Of a stretch of 42,162 bases of DNA, positions 16,921 through 26,463 are shown piece after piece. Position 1 is the first letter of the stretch; each line of letters starts with the position of its first letter. The stretch comes from Sphingobacteriia bacterium 24-36-13. Its GTDB lineage: Bacteria > Bacteroidota > Bacteroidia > Chitinophagales > Chitinophagaceae. The DNA lies in assembly GCA_002281875.1 (NCBI GenBank), contig NCHN01000023.1, forward strand, positions 1-42,162, written 5' to 3'. The notes beneath the pieces are model-generated. The model made no database searches, was not told where the DNA came from, and worked only from the letters and a program-made list of their open reading frames with translations. The translations under genes and the position numbers were made by a program.

Positions 16921-17922
16921 ATGGCGCATAAAAAATTCTTTTGCATAGATGCACATACCTGTGGTAATCCAGTAAGACTGGTTGCAGGTGGAGGCCCTTT
17001 ATTAGAAGGCAATTCAATGATGGAAAGACGATTGCATTTTATGCGCGACTACGATTGGATTAGAAAAGGGTTAATGTTTGAGCCACGCGGACACGATATG
17101 ATGAGTGGAAGTATATTATATCCGCCTTGTGATCCACAAAATGACATTGGTGTACTATATATAGAAACCAGTGGTTGTTTGCCTATGTGCGGACATGGAA
17201 CTATTGGAACCATTACCATTGCTATTGAAGAAGGATTGGTTCAACCGAAACAGCCAGGTAAACTTAGAATAGAAACACCAGCAGGCTTGGTATTGATTGA
17301 ATATAAACAAGAAGGTAAAAAAGTAGTTTCCGTAAAACTAACCAATGTGCCTGCCTTCTTATATGCAACTGATTTAGCAGTTGAATGCAGTGGGCTAGGC
17401 ACCATTAAAGTAGATGTGGCTTATGGTGGAAACTTTTATGCCATAGTAGATCCACAAGAAAATTTTGCCGGATTGGAGCATTATACCGCAGACCAATTAA
17501 TTAGTTTTAGCAGGGAGTGTAGAACTTATTTAAACAAGCATTACTCATTTGTACATCCGGCAAACGAACATATCAAAGGCTTAAGCCATTTATTGTGGAC
17601 AGGTAAAACAATTAGCGAAAAAGCTACTGCAAGAAATGCCGTTTTTTATGGTGACAAAGCCATTGATCGTTCTCCTTGTGGTACAGGAACATCTGCAAGG
17701 ATGGCACAATGGTATGCGAAGGGTTTATTAAAGCAAGGAGAAGTGTTTGTACATGAAAGTATAATTGGATCTATATTTAACGGTACTATTGAAGCAGTAA
17801 CAACAGTAAATGAGCAGCCAGCCATTATTCCAGGAATAGAAGGATGGGCAAGGGTAACCGGATACAATACCATTATTATAGATGATGATGATCCTTATGC
17901 ACATGGATTTCAAGTAATTTAA
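16921..17922 (+). CDS. Proline racemase-family protein, probable 4-hydroxyproline 2-epimerase
   Basis: This 333-residue, PLP-independent enzyme uses two catalytic cysteines, both present: Cys90 in MCGHGTIG and Cys253 in SPCGTGTSA. Two Cys residues mark racemases/epimerases; the trans-3-hydroxyproline dehydratases of the same family replace the second one with Thr. With the neighbouring deaminase and dehydrogenase, the likely reaction is trans-4-hydroxy-L-proline to cis-4-hydroxy-D-proline. The D-hydroxyproline oxidase needed next is not in the window. Proline racemase is the main alternative. Confidence 0.87.
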   Translation: MAHKKFFCIDAHTCGNPVRLVAGGGPLLEGNSMMERRLHFMRDYDWIRKGLMFEPRGHDMMSGSILYPPCDPQNDIGVLYIETSGCLPMCGHGTIGTITIAIEEGLVQPKQPGKLRIETPAGLVLIEYKQEGKKVVSVKLTNVPAFLYATDLAVECSGLGTIKVDVAYGGNFYAIVDPQENFAGLEHYTADQLISFSRECRTYLNKHYSFVHPANEHIKGLSHLLWTGKTISEKATARNAVFYGDKAIDRSPCGTGTSARMAQWYAKGLLKQGEVFVHESIIGSIFNGTIEAVTTVNEQPAIIPGIEGWARVTGYNTIIIDDDDPYAHGFQVI

Positions 17923-17969
17923 AGGCACCACTTAATTATATAAAAAGAGATAAAGTTTAAAACAAACCG

Positions 17970-19739
17970 ATGAAAAAATATTTATTAGCACTAAGTTTTT
18001 CAGCAGCAATAGTAGCAACGCCAGCAATTGTAGATGCACAGGTTTCTGCCAATGAATGGATTCCCTGTCAGGAAATGCCTGCATTAATTCAACGATTTAA
18101 TGCAGATAGCAGGGTATTGAATAGATATTATAGCCCAGCATTGAATAATAGCAGAGGCGGTTTTGGTGCAGACTGGAGTATTGGATCACCCGAAAAAAAT
18201 ACCCGTTTACAAAAATTAGTACAAGACTACCAACAACAATTGGCAGCAGTTAATTTTAAAAACTTAAGTCAAGAGTGTAAGGCAGACTATATATTATTCA
18301 AGCGAGACCTAGCTAGTAGATTAGAGCAATTGCAATTAGATGCTGCTGCATTACAAAAAGTAGCAAGTTGGGTAGGTTTTACCGATAAAATATATGCGCT
18401 AGAACAATTACGAAGAAGAGGAACACAGCCCGATGCAAAAGCAGTTGCAAAAGAATGGAATGATATCATTGATCAAGTAAAACAATTGCAAGAAAAAATT
18501 AAGAAAACGAATTCAATAGAACCCGACCAAGTAGCAGCCGCTACTGCCGCTATTAATAATGCACGAAATACGGTGCAGAGTATTTTTGAATTTTACAATG
18601 GATATGATCCCATGTTTAGTTGGTGGGTTCCGGTAACACAAAAATCATTAGATGAAGCGTTGAATGCATACAGTACTGCATTTAAAGCAAAAGCCAATAG
18701 CACATTAACCGCTTCTGATAAAAGTGGGATTGTTGGCGTACAAGCTGGTAGAGAAAGTTTGATTAGACAATTAAAAAATGAAATGATTCCTTATACCCCA
18801 GAGGAATTAATTGAAATAGCCAATAAAGAATTTGCTTGGTGTGAAGCAGAAATGTTGAAAGCTTCCAAAGAAATGGGATTTGGAAATGATTGGAAAGCAG
18901 CGTTGGAAAAAGTAAAAAACACTTATGTACCAGAAGGCAAACAACCCGAGCTTATCTTAAAGCTTTACAATGAAAGCATTGACTTTCTAAAGAAAAATCA
19001 ACTAATCACTATACCACCATTGGCCGAAGAAACTTGGGGTATGATGATGATGAGTCCTGAAAGACAGTTGGTTGCTCCATTCTTTTTAGGGGGTGCAGAT
19101 ATTATTATTTCATATCCCACCAATACCATGACGTATGCAGACAGAATGATGAGTATGAGGGGGAATAACCCACATTTTTCTAAAGCAGTGGTACACCATG
19201 AATTAATTGCCGGTCACAATTTGCAACAGTTTGTTAACCAACGAAACAGAACATACAGAAATTTTGGAACACCATTTTGGAGTGAAGGATGGGCATTGTA
19301 TTGGGAATTGATTTTATGGGATATGCAATTTGCTAAAACACCTGAAGACCGCATAGGTATGTTGTTCTGGCATATGCATCGTTGCGCTAGAATCATCTTT
19401 TCTTTGAACTACCATACCAGTAAATGGACCCCTCAACAATGCATAGACTTTTTAGTAGACCGTGTAGGTCATGAAAGAGCCAATGCTGAAGGAGAAGTAA
19501 GAAGGTCTTTCACTGGTGCTTATCCTCCACTGTATCAATTGGCCTATTTAACCGGAGGCCGTCAGTTTTATGCATTAAAGAAAGAATTGGTAGACAGCAA
19601 AAAAATGAGCTATAAAGAATACCATGATGCAGTGATGAAAATGAATGCCATGCCTGTAGAAATGGTAAGAGCCATTTTAACCAAGCAACCATTAACGGAA
19701 GATTTCACCACCAACTGGAGATTCTACGAGAAGCAGTAG
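17970..19739 (+). CDS. Exported DUF885 metallopeptidase-like protein
   Basis: This 589-residue protein has a signal peptide (KKYLLALSFSAAIVATPAIVDAQ), so it is periplasmic or secreted. The zinc-site motif HHELIAGH (His410, Glu411, His416) matches the DUF885 HExxPGH pattern with Ala in place of Pro, and the downstream SEGWALYWE supplies the third-ligand Glu. DUF885 proteins are thought to be dipeptidases or carboxypeptidase-like metallopeptidases. It starts 47 bases after the hydroxyproline epimerase gene on the same strand. Inference: it may release proline- or hydroxyproline-containing residues for the cluster, but this is context only. Confidence 0.82.
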   Translation: MKKYLLALSFSAAIVATPAIVDAQVSANEWIPCQEMPALIQRFNADSRVLNRYYSPALNNSRGGFGADWSIGSPEKNTRLQKLVQDYQQQLAAVNFKNLSQECKADYILFKRDLASRLEQLQLDAAALQKVASWVGFTDKIYALEQLRRRGTQPDAKAVAKEWNDIIDQVKQLQEKIKKTNSIEPDQVAAATAAINNARNTVQSIFEFYNGYDPMFSWWVPVTQKSLDEALNAYSTAFKAKANSTLTASDKSGIVGVQAGRESLIRQLKNEMIPYTPEELIEIANKEFAWCEAEMLKASKEMGFGNDWKAALEKVKNTYVPEGKQPELILKLYNESIDFLKKNQLITIPPLAEETWGMMMMSPERQLVAPFFLGGADIIISYPTNTMTYADRMMSMRGNNPHFSKAVVHHELIAGHNLQQFVNQRNRTYRNFGTPFWSEGWALYWELILWDMQFAKTPEDRIGMLFWHMHRCARIIFSLNYHTSKWTPQQCIDFLVDRVGHERANAEGEVRRSFTGAYPPLYQLAYLTGGRQFYALKKELVDSKKMSYKEYHDAVMKMNAMPVEMVRAILTKQPLTEDFTTNWRFYEKQ

Positions 19740-19745
19740 CGGGAA

Positions 19746-19763
19746 CGCCACAATGATGTGGCG
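19746..19763. terminator. GC-rich hairpin between convergent genes
   Basis: CGCCACA-ATGA-TGTGGCG forms a perfect 7-bp stem 7 bases after the DUF885 stop and 19 bases before the end of the convergent DUF6526 gene. There is no T-tract, so it may act as a bidirectional structural terminator only. Confidence 0.4.
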
Positions 19764-19781
19764 AGCCGGCCTGAACTATAA

Positions 19782-20210
19782 TTACACTCTGTACCAGTCT
19801 GCTCTCCAGTTTTGGATAGCCAACTTAATCCCTTTATTCGATAAGTTTTCTGCTGCAGCTTTGGTGGCTAAGGCAGGAAACTCTTCGTCTGAAGCAAAGC
19901 GCAATGCAACAATTTGACTAACTGTTAACCCTGCGGGTAATAATTTACCTGTTAATGCAAAGTGGCGCAAGTTTTCTTCGGCTCTGATGGCTCTGTCTTG
20001 TGCTTTTAGCGCAAATATGCGTACATAGGCAAAAAAGAAACAACAGATTAATGCAATCACACAAATTAATGATGCGGAGTATTTATTCTCAGGAGCAGAA
20101 CCATTCAGGTTAATGAAAGAACCAATTAAAACTGCAAGGATGGCGAAGAAGGTAAGACCATGCCATCCAAATACCAATTGAGTGTGATTTTTAAAGTTTT
20201 GCTCTTTCAT
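19782..20210 (-). CDS. DUF6526-family membrane protein
   Basis: This is a 142-residue inner-membrane protein. The start KEQNFKNHTQLVFGWH matches the conserved beginning of DUF6526 proteins of Bacteroidota. Two transmembrane segments are visible at about 17-35 and 44-66 (LICVIALICCFFFAYVRIF), followed by a cytosolic helical domain (AQDRAIRAEENLRHFALTGKLL, LRFASDEEFPALATKA). Its function is unknown. It is transcribed from its own promoter-like element and is convergent with the DUF885 gene. Confidence 0.75.
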   Translation of the reverse strand: MKEQNFKNHTQLVFGWHGLTFFAILAVLIGSFINLNGSAPENKYSASLICVIALICCFFFAYVRIFALKAQDRAIRAEENLRHFALTGKLLPAGLTVSQIVALRFASDEEFPALATKAAAENLSNKGIKLAIQNWRADWYRV

Positions 20211-20227
20211 AATGTAGTCGTTTGGTT

Positions 20228-20235
20228 CAAATATA
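20228..20235 (-). promoter_or_regulatory. Bacteroidota-type -7 promoter element for the DUF6526 gene
   Basis: The minus strand reads TATATTTG here, an exact TAnnTTTG match 17 bases upstream of the start codon. It lies between this gene and the end of the large regulator gene. Confidence 0.5.
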
Positions 20236-20237
20236 AA

Positions 20238-23162
20238 CTATTGTTCAGTAGCATCTTCATTGCCAATTGCAATAAGGTAGTTGAAGAGGTTTACTTCGGT
20301 AGCCAAGTTTAGTTTTTTTCTTAAACGATAACGACTGATTTCTACTCCTCTTACCGAAATATTCATCAACTGTGCAATTTCTTTGGTAGTTAAGTTCATG
20401 CGCAAATAAGCACAGAGCTTAATTTCATTGTTACTGATATTAGGGTGAATCAATTTGAGTGATACAATAAAATTACTGTGCACTTTATCGAAGTGCTTGG
20501 TAAAATATTCCCACTCTTCATCTAATTGTTCGTCTTCGCCCAATGTTTTAATCATTTTCTTTAACTCGGTAATAGCGTATTCGTTGTCTATTTTTTTAGT
20601 GATCTGATTTAACTCGGTCTTAATTTTAGTAAGCAGCTCCCCTTTTTTAACCAAGTGCATAGCTGAAGAAGCCAGTTCGGTATTTTTATAATTGAGGTCT
20701 GCTTCTAGTTTTTCATTGCGCAATGCTGCCAATTCCCCATCTGTTTTACTCAATTCTAATTCATGTATATAAACCAACTTTTTTTGTTCTTCTTGAAAGC
20801 GCAACTGTTGTTGTATGAATTTCTTTTTCTGCCAATAGTATAAACCAAATAATCCAGCAATGGTTAAAAGACCATAAACAAAATAAGCCCATAAGGTTCT
20901 GTACCATGGGGCTAATATTACAAAACTATAGTTGGCTACCGCAGACTCGTTTCCTAAATTATTACGCGCTTTAATTTCGAAAATATATTTACCAGGAGAA
21001 AGATTGGTGTATTCTTTTTCTGTTCTTTGACTCCAAGCGGACCAATTGTTTTCTAATCCTTTTAATCTAAAACTATATTCGAGGTTATTTAGATACCCGT
21101 GAAGTGATGCAGCAAAATCAATCTGCACACTATTAAAATCGTAATTGATTTGAGGTATACTTTCTTCTAATTGAATAGCCGGTAAATCTAGCCGATTAAA
21201 GTAACCGCCAAATACCATGCTATCTAAATTACTTCCAATTTTTAAAGACCTTACCTGAACAGAAAGTGGTGGGGTATTTTGTTTGTATTTTTTATAATTG
21301 ATATGATAGAATCCACGTTCGCCTCCTAAAAAAATATTGTGCTGGTCTACTGCATAAATCATTTCGAATCCGCTCAGCATTTTATTTTTTAATTCAGGGA
21401 TATCAATTAATTGCGGTTGATCTACCGACATATCAATTACACTAACATTTTTTTCATGGATATACCAGATATTACCCTCTTTGTCTTCTTTTAAATAACG
21501 AATGCTTTTGTTGCCCAAAAGGTTTAAGAAAAAACCATCGGGTTCAAATAAGTTGGTTTCTTTATTGTATTGATAAACTCCGTTACTAGTAGCAAGGTTT
21601 ATTTTATTTTTAATTAAAAATACATGGTTGTTTAAATTAGAAGGCAGGCCCTCTTTTATACCATAAGTAGTTACTTGTTTATTACTATCAATCTTGAACA
21701 CACCATGATATGGATGCGATACCCAGGTATTTAAATCGGCATCTACTGCAACAAAACGAGAAGACTCATTGAAATTGGGGATAGGTGTTTGAACCGTTCC
21801 GTCTATATTGAGCAAGCCTTTGTAGTTACCAGCTATAATCCCGGCACGGTAAGGGGTAAAATTCCAAAATCCTGCATAATTAGAAAAAGGTACAGCTGTA
21901 TTTCCTTTTATTTCAAACGCACCCTCATGATGGCCTAACAATAATTTGCCATTGAATTGTTGCAAATTCCAGTTTTGTCCACGCGTATTATTTACCAATG
22001 AAAAATTTCCTTTGCTAAAACTGAGGTCTTTGGGGGGTTGAAGGGGAACCACAAATAATCCATTAGAGGTACCCAAATAGAGTTGGTTATTTTGAACCAT
22101 GGCGGTATAGCCAGATTCCTCATTTAATTGGGGAGATATATTTTTGATGGCACTATTGTTCGCAATAAAGTCGATGCCATTATTGAGCCCTAACCAGAGA
22201 TTTTTTTCCTTGTCTAAAAAAATACTAAGGATATTATTGTTTTGTAAACCCTCTGTTCTAGCAAAACGTTGAATGATATTTCCACTATGATCAATTATAT
22301 ACACTCCACCATTGGTAGTGGCAAGGGCAATCCATTCGCTGTTTACATTGGTAGCTGCATAAATACGTTCATTGGCAAATAGGGTATTATTGGCCGAATT
22401 AATTTTTGTTAGTTGATTTTGACTAAGCAAGTATAACCCGTTTTTAAGGGTGGTTATCAATGATTTGTTTTCACCAATCGGTAATATGGAAGTAACCCCG
22501 TCGGTCTTGGGTAATTGGAGACTTCCTGTTGAACTAGCCACTAAAGAAGCGGGTACAAGGGGAAGCAATTGGTTTTTCTCAAAATAGAGCAGACCTTTTT
22601 CAATATCATGCACAATGAGTTGATCATTGGCAGTTTCTAGATAGGCAAACTCACCTAGAGCGGTAAAAACGGACGTTTTTCCATTCAAAAACCGGAAAAT
22701 TTTATTAGAAGTTCTAAAATAGATCCCCTTTTTAAATGAAACTATGTCCCAAACATCCCCAAAACTGCGGTCGGCTTCGGGTATTGCATTAATTAATGAA
22801 GTAAATACCAGTTTCCCCCAGCGATTGGGTAAAAAATAGCCCAACTCGTCTTGACCCCCTACATATATTTTACCATCATTGCCAATTAAGACCGAACGAA
22901 CAATGGTTTTATTAGGTAATGGGTATAATTGCCAAGTTTTACCGTCAAAAGTTAAGAGTCCCTCATTATTGGCCAGATAAATTACCCCCTGTTTGTCTTG
23001 TCGGATGTCCCAGTTTTGGGCACCGGCATTGTATTGGTTTTTAGAATAGTTGATTATTTCGGGTAACCCGATGGTATTTTGCGCCCCTATGGCCAAGGGG
23101 AATAAAAGGAATATGGTGAGTTTTTTTAACAAGCGATAGAAATGGTATGATGAATATAACAA
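20238..23162 (-). CDS. Membrane-bound two-component-propeller/Y_Y_Y sensor fused to a LuxR-type HTH, PUL regulator
   Basis: The 974 residues are arranged as follows: a signal peptide (residues 10-27); a periplasmic region of about 14 Reg_prop propeller repeats (for example DIWDIVSFKKGIYFR, NNNILSIFLDKEKNLWLGLNNG, GNIWYIHEKNV) to about 640; a Y_Y_Y immunoglobulin-like domain (EYTNLSPGKYIFEIKARN); a transmembrane segment (WAYFVYGLLTIAGLFGLYYW); a coiled coil; and a C-terminal LuxR/GerE-like helix-turn-helix (residues about 905-965, LTTKEIAQLMNISVRGVEISR). There is no kinase or receiver domain, so DNA binding is directly membrane-tethered. It is divergent from susC, 163 bases away, and probably senses the glycan released by the GH16 enzymes. 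Confidence 0.88.
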   Translation of the reverse strand: MLYSSYHFYRLLKKLTIFLLFPLAIGAQNTIGLPEIINYSKNQYNAGAQNWDIRQDKQGVIYLANNEGLLTFDGKTWQLYPLPNKTIVRSVLIGNDGKIYVGGQDELGYFLPNRWGKLVFTSLINAIPEADRSFGDVWDIVSFKKGIYFRTSNKIFRFLNGKTSVFTALGEFAYLETANDQLIVHDIEKGLLYFEKNQLLPLVPASLVASSTGSLQLPKTDGVTSILPIGENKSLITTLKNGLYLLSQNQLTKINSANNTLFANERIYAATNVNSEWIALATTNGGVYIIDHSGNIIQRFARTEGLQNNNILSIFLDKEKNLWLGLNNGIDFIANNSAIKNISPQLNEESGYTAMVQNNQLYLGTSNGLFVVPLQPPKDLSFSKGNFSLVNNTRGQNWNLQQFNGKLLLGHHEGAFEIKGNTAVPFSNYAGFWNFTPYRAGIIAGNYKGLLNIDGTVQTPIPNFNESSRFVAVDADLNTWVSHPYHGVFKIDSNKQVTTYGIKEGLPSNLNNHVFLIKNKINLATSNGVYQYNKETNLFEPDGFFLNLLGNKSIRYLKEDKEGNIWYIHEKNVSVIDMSVDQPQLIDIPELKNKMLSGFEMIYAVDQHNIFLGGERGFYHINYKKYKQNTPPLSVQVRSLKIGSNLDSMVFGGYFNRLDLPAIQLEESIPQINYDFNSVQIDFAASLHGYLNNLEYSFRLKGLENNWSAWSQRTEKEYTNLSPGKYIFEIKARNNLGNESAVANYSFVILAPWYRTLWAYFVYGLLTIAGLFGLYYWQKKKFIQQQLRFQEEQKKLVYIHELELSKTDGELAALRNEKLEADLNYKNTELASSAMHLVKKGELLTKIKTELNQITKKIDNEYAITELKKMIKTLGEDEQLDEEWEYFTKHFDKVHSNFIVSLKLIHPNISNNEIKLCAYLRMNLTTKEIAQLMNISVRGVEISRYRLRKKLNLATEVNLFNYLIAIGNEDATEQ

Positions 23163-23171
23163 AAAAAGCTT

Positions 23172-23238
23172 GATGTAGTTTTGATGTACTCCATTTTATT
23201 AAAAATCAATCATTTAGAAATCATGATGTAGTAATGTA
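23172..23238. promoter_or_regulatory. Repeated TGATGTA elements in the regulator/susC divergent region
   Basis: GATGTA occurs at 23172, 23183 and 23225, and the related AATGTA at 23233. The first two are 11 bases apart (one helical turn), and the third starts 42 bases after the second (about four turns). These direct repeats are plausible binding sites for the divergent LuxR-type regulator. Confidence 0.45.
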
Positions 23239-23325
23239 GGGGCAAGTTATTCTTTCATTGAAGTAGAGTGAAATAGTTTTATGTTGTTAAAACGACTGCA
23301 TTTCATTCACCAAAAAGCTTGCATT

Positions 23326-26300
23326 ATGAGATTAAGATTTCTACTGCTCTGCCTCCTATTTATTATGGGTGGTTTTCTACAGCAGGTACTGGCGCAGCAA
23401 ATTGCTGTTAGCGGTAAAGTAACCAATAAAACTACAGGGGAAGCATTGGCCGGTGCTTCAGTTATTGTTCAGGGTACCACTATGGCAACCCAAACCAATG
23501 CCCAAGGTCAATTTACCATCAATGTTGCCAAAGGCGCTGTGGTGGTAGTATCATTTGAAGGATTTGAATCTGTAAAAAATACCATCAATGGTCCAGTAAC
23601 CCTGGGTATTGCTTTGGAGTTAAGTACAGCTAATACCTTAAATGATGTAATCGTAATTGGATATGGTACCAGAAAAATAACCAAGGTTTCAGGGGCTATT
23701 TCTACTGTTAAAAGTGAAGACATTGAAAAATTAAAGCCTGTTAGAACAGAGGAAGCCCTTCAGGGTAGAGCATCTGGGGTAAATGTGATTCAAAATGGTA
23801 CACCAGGATCTAAGCCAACTGTATTAGTAAGAGGTATTCCTTCTTTCTCTGGTACAGACCCAATGGTTATTATAGACGGGGTTCCGCAAACATTAACCGA
23901 CTTCAACTCAATTAATGCCGCCGATATTGAATCTATCAACGTATTAAAAGATGCAGCGGCAACCGCTATTTACGGAGTTAAGGGGGGTAATGGAGTTATA
24001 GTTGTTACTACTAAGTCTGGCCGTAAAAACCAAAAAACCGATATCACTATCAATGGTAACTATGGTGTTCAGAATGTAATTAATACCATTGGCGTGTTGA
24101 ATGCTTCAGAATATGCTGCTATGATTAATGAAGGAAGTACGGTAGCTGGTGGTCCAGTGGTGTTTTCCGATTTAAGTAAAGTGGGAGTTGGTACCAACTG
24201 GCAAAATCAGGTATTTAAAAATGCTTCATTCCAAACGCATTCAATTGCGGCAAGAGGTGGTAGCGATAAAATGACTTATTTCTTAAGTGGTGGTTATGTA
24301 GACCAGGGTGGTATAGTTGGTGGAGACAGCAAGAGCCGTTTTAGCCGTGGTAACTTTACTGCTAACTTAAATTTCGATTTGAGTTCTAAAGTAAAATTAT
24401 TGATCAACACTACTGCCGTAACGCTTTCAGGTAGAGGGGTTCAAGAAAATTCATTCAACTCTATTATTGGTAGTGCCATCAATTTTGATCCAACTGTTTC
24501 TGTGTTGAACACAGTTCCAAATACAGTGGGCCAATATGGATTTAGCACTTTGTTGTTATCGGAGATTTATAATCCCCTAACTAAATTAGAAAATACCTAT
24601 AATAAAAACACTGGTTCAAAAATCTACGGAAAATTTGAATTACAGTACGATATCATGAAAGACCTTAAGTTGACTACTCGTTTTGGTTATACCAAATACG
24701 ATGGCAATGCAAAAGGATTTAATCCATTGGTATTTTATGGTCCTCAAAACGTAGATAACTCTATGAATGCTGACGGATCAACTGTTGCAGGAAGATTCAA
24801 TAGTGTTTCACACGAAAAGACGAGCAACTTTAACTGGACTTGGGAAACCTATGCGAACTACAATTTCAAGATCAAAAATGATCATCAGTTTGAAACAGTA
24901 GTAGGTATGGCTGTTGCAAAAACATCAGGAAATGCAGCAGGTGCAAGCAGACAAGATGTTCCATTTAACTCATGGGATTTTGCAGATTTTACCGCTGCTA
25001 CAGGAAACAACAATGCAACCAATAGCAATGCCATCAATGGTTATTACTATCAATATTTCAGAAGAAACCTGTCTTATTTTGGACGTGTTAACTACGATTA
25101 CCAAGACAAGTACTTAGGTTCTTTAACATTAAGAAGAGATGGTTCTTATGCATTTGGATCAGAAAACAGGTTTGCTAATTTCTTATCAGGATCTGCAGGA
25201 TGGGTTATCTCTAACGAGTCATTCTTTAAATCTAAAGTAGTAGACTATTTAAAGATCCGCGGTAGTTATGGTTCAATAGGAAATGAAAATGTAAATCCAC
25301 AATACGTTTCTATTGTAACAGGTGGTCCTAGTTATGGTCCTACTGCCAACAGTAATGGATACAATTTTGGTGATGTATTTTATCCTGGTTCAACAGTTGC
25401 ATCTGCAGCCAACAATGCTTTGCGTTGGGAAAAACAATTGCAAGCCAACTTTGGATTTGATGCGGCATTCCTTTCTAGAAAATTAAATTTATCAGTTGAT
25501 TATTTCCAAAAGAATGTAGATGGTTTATTGTTTACTCCATCTGCTTCTATGTATTTAGGTACAGTGCCTATTCCAACTGCAAATATTGGTTCTACCAGTA
25601 CACGTGGTTTAGATTTGAGTATTAGCTACAATGATATATTTGGTAAAGACCTTAAGTTCAATACCAGCTTAACTTTCACTACAGCTAAAAACGAAGTAAC
25701 TGCTACCAATGATGATGGTACAGCAAAAATTTTAGGCGGTTTCTATTTCAATGGACAGAGCCAAAGTGTTACTGTATTTGAAAAAGGAGCAACTCCTGGT
25801 TATTTCTTCGGATACAAAACAGTAGGCTTATTTCAAAATGCAGCAGATATAGCTAAAGCACCAACACAAGCAGGTGCGGTACCAGGCGATATTCAATTTG
25901 CAGATATTAATGGCGATGGCGTAATTAACGCAAACGATCGTACAAAAATTGGAGATCCATTCCCAACTTTTACCATGGGTTGGAACTTAAGCTTAGATTA
26001 TAAAAACTTCGACTTCAACATGTTTACTTACGCATCAATAGGCAATGATATATACAAAGCCTATGAGCGTAATGCCAACTTCTCTAATAAATCAAGAGAA
26101 GTATTGGCTCGTTGGACTGGCGAAGGTTCTACCAATGATGCAAGATATCCTCGTTATTCATTTACCGATGCAAACAGTAATATTAGAGTAAGTGATCGTT
26201 ATGTTGAAGATGGTTCATTTGTGAAAATCAAGAATATTCAACTAGGATATACTTTCACTTCTCCTACTATTAAAAAAGCATTCAGCAAATTAAGGGTTTA

Positions 26301-26445
26301 TGTACAGGTAAGAAATGCATTCACATTCACCAAGTACACCGGATTTGATCCTGAAATAGCTGGAGGAATTTTAGACACAGGTATTGATCGTGGTGCATAT
26401 CCACAAGCAAGAACCTTCTCTGTAGGATTAGACATTAAACTCTAA
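23326..26445 (+). CDS. SusC/RagA-family TonB-dependent outer-membrane glycan importer
   Basis: This 1039-residue barrel protein has a signal peptide (RLRFLLLCLLFIMGGFLQQVLAQ), a carboxypeptidase-regulatory-like domain (IAVSGKVTNKTTGEALAGAS, residues 26-105), a TonB-box region (DVIVIGYGTR), a plug (RASGVNVIQNGTPGSKP through DAAATAIYG) and a 22-strand-type barrel ending GLDIKL. It forms the outer-membrane complex with the SusD lipoprotein encoded 18 bases downstream and imports oligosaccharides. I used ATG 23326 since it starts a textbook signal peptide; ATG 23281 would add 15 polar residues. Substrate is probably a beta-glucan, judged from the two GH16 genes downstream. Confidence 0.93.
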   Translation: MRLRFLLLCLLFIMGGFLQQVLAQQIAVSGKVTNKTTGEALAGASVIVQGTTMATQTNAQGQFTINVAKGAVVVVSFEGFESVKNTINGPVTLGIALELSTANTLNDVIVIGYGTRKITKVSGAISTVKSEDIEKLKPVRTEEALQGRASGVNVIQNGTPGSKPTVLVRGIPSFSGTDPMVIIDGVPQTLTDFNSINAADIESINVLKDAAATAIYGVKGGNGVIVVTTKSGRKNQKTDITINGNYGVQNVINTIGVLNASEYAAMINEGSTVAGGPVVFSDLSKVGVGTNWQNQVFKNASFQTHSIAARGGSDKMTYFLSGGYVDQGGIVGGDSKSRFSRGNFTANLNFDLSSKVKLLINTTAVTLSGRGVQENSFNSIIGSAINFDPTVSVLNTVPNTVGQYGFSTLLLSEIYNPLTKLENTYNKNTGSKIYGKFELQYDIMKDLKLTTRFGYTKYDGNAKGFNPLVFYGPQNVDNSMNADGSTVAGRFNSVSHEKTSNFNWTWETYANYNFKIKNDHQFETVVGMAVAKTSGNAAGASRQDVPFNSWDFADFTAATGNNNATNSNAINGYYYQYFRRNLSYFGRVNYDYQDKYLGSLTLRRDGSYAFGSENRFANFLSGSAGWVISNESFFKSKVVDYLKIRGSYGSIGNENVNPQYVSIVTGGPSYGPTANSNGYNFGDVFYPGSTVASAANNALRWEKQLQANFGFDAAFLSRKLNLSVDYFQKNVDGLLFTPSASMYLGTVPIPTANIGSTSTRGLDLSISYNDIFGKDLKFNTSLTFTTAKNEVTATNDDGTAKILGGFYFNGQSQSVTVFEKGATPGYFFGYKTVGLFQNAADIAKAPTQAGAVPGDIQFADINGDGVINANDRTKIGDPFPTFTMGWNLSLDYKNFDFNMFTYASIGNDIYKAYERNANFSNKSREVLARWTGEGSTNDARYPRYSFTDANSNIRVSDRYVEDGSFVKIKNIQLGYTFTSPTIKKAFSKLRVYVQVRNAFTFTKYTGFDPEIAGGILDTGIDRGAYPQARTFSVGLDIKL

Positions 26446-26463
26446 CGAAAACAAATTACAACA

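Noticed and set aside
23281-23325. Earlier ATG for the SusC-like gene
   Set aside because: It would place 15 polar residues before an otherwise standard signal peptide.
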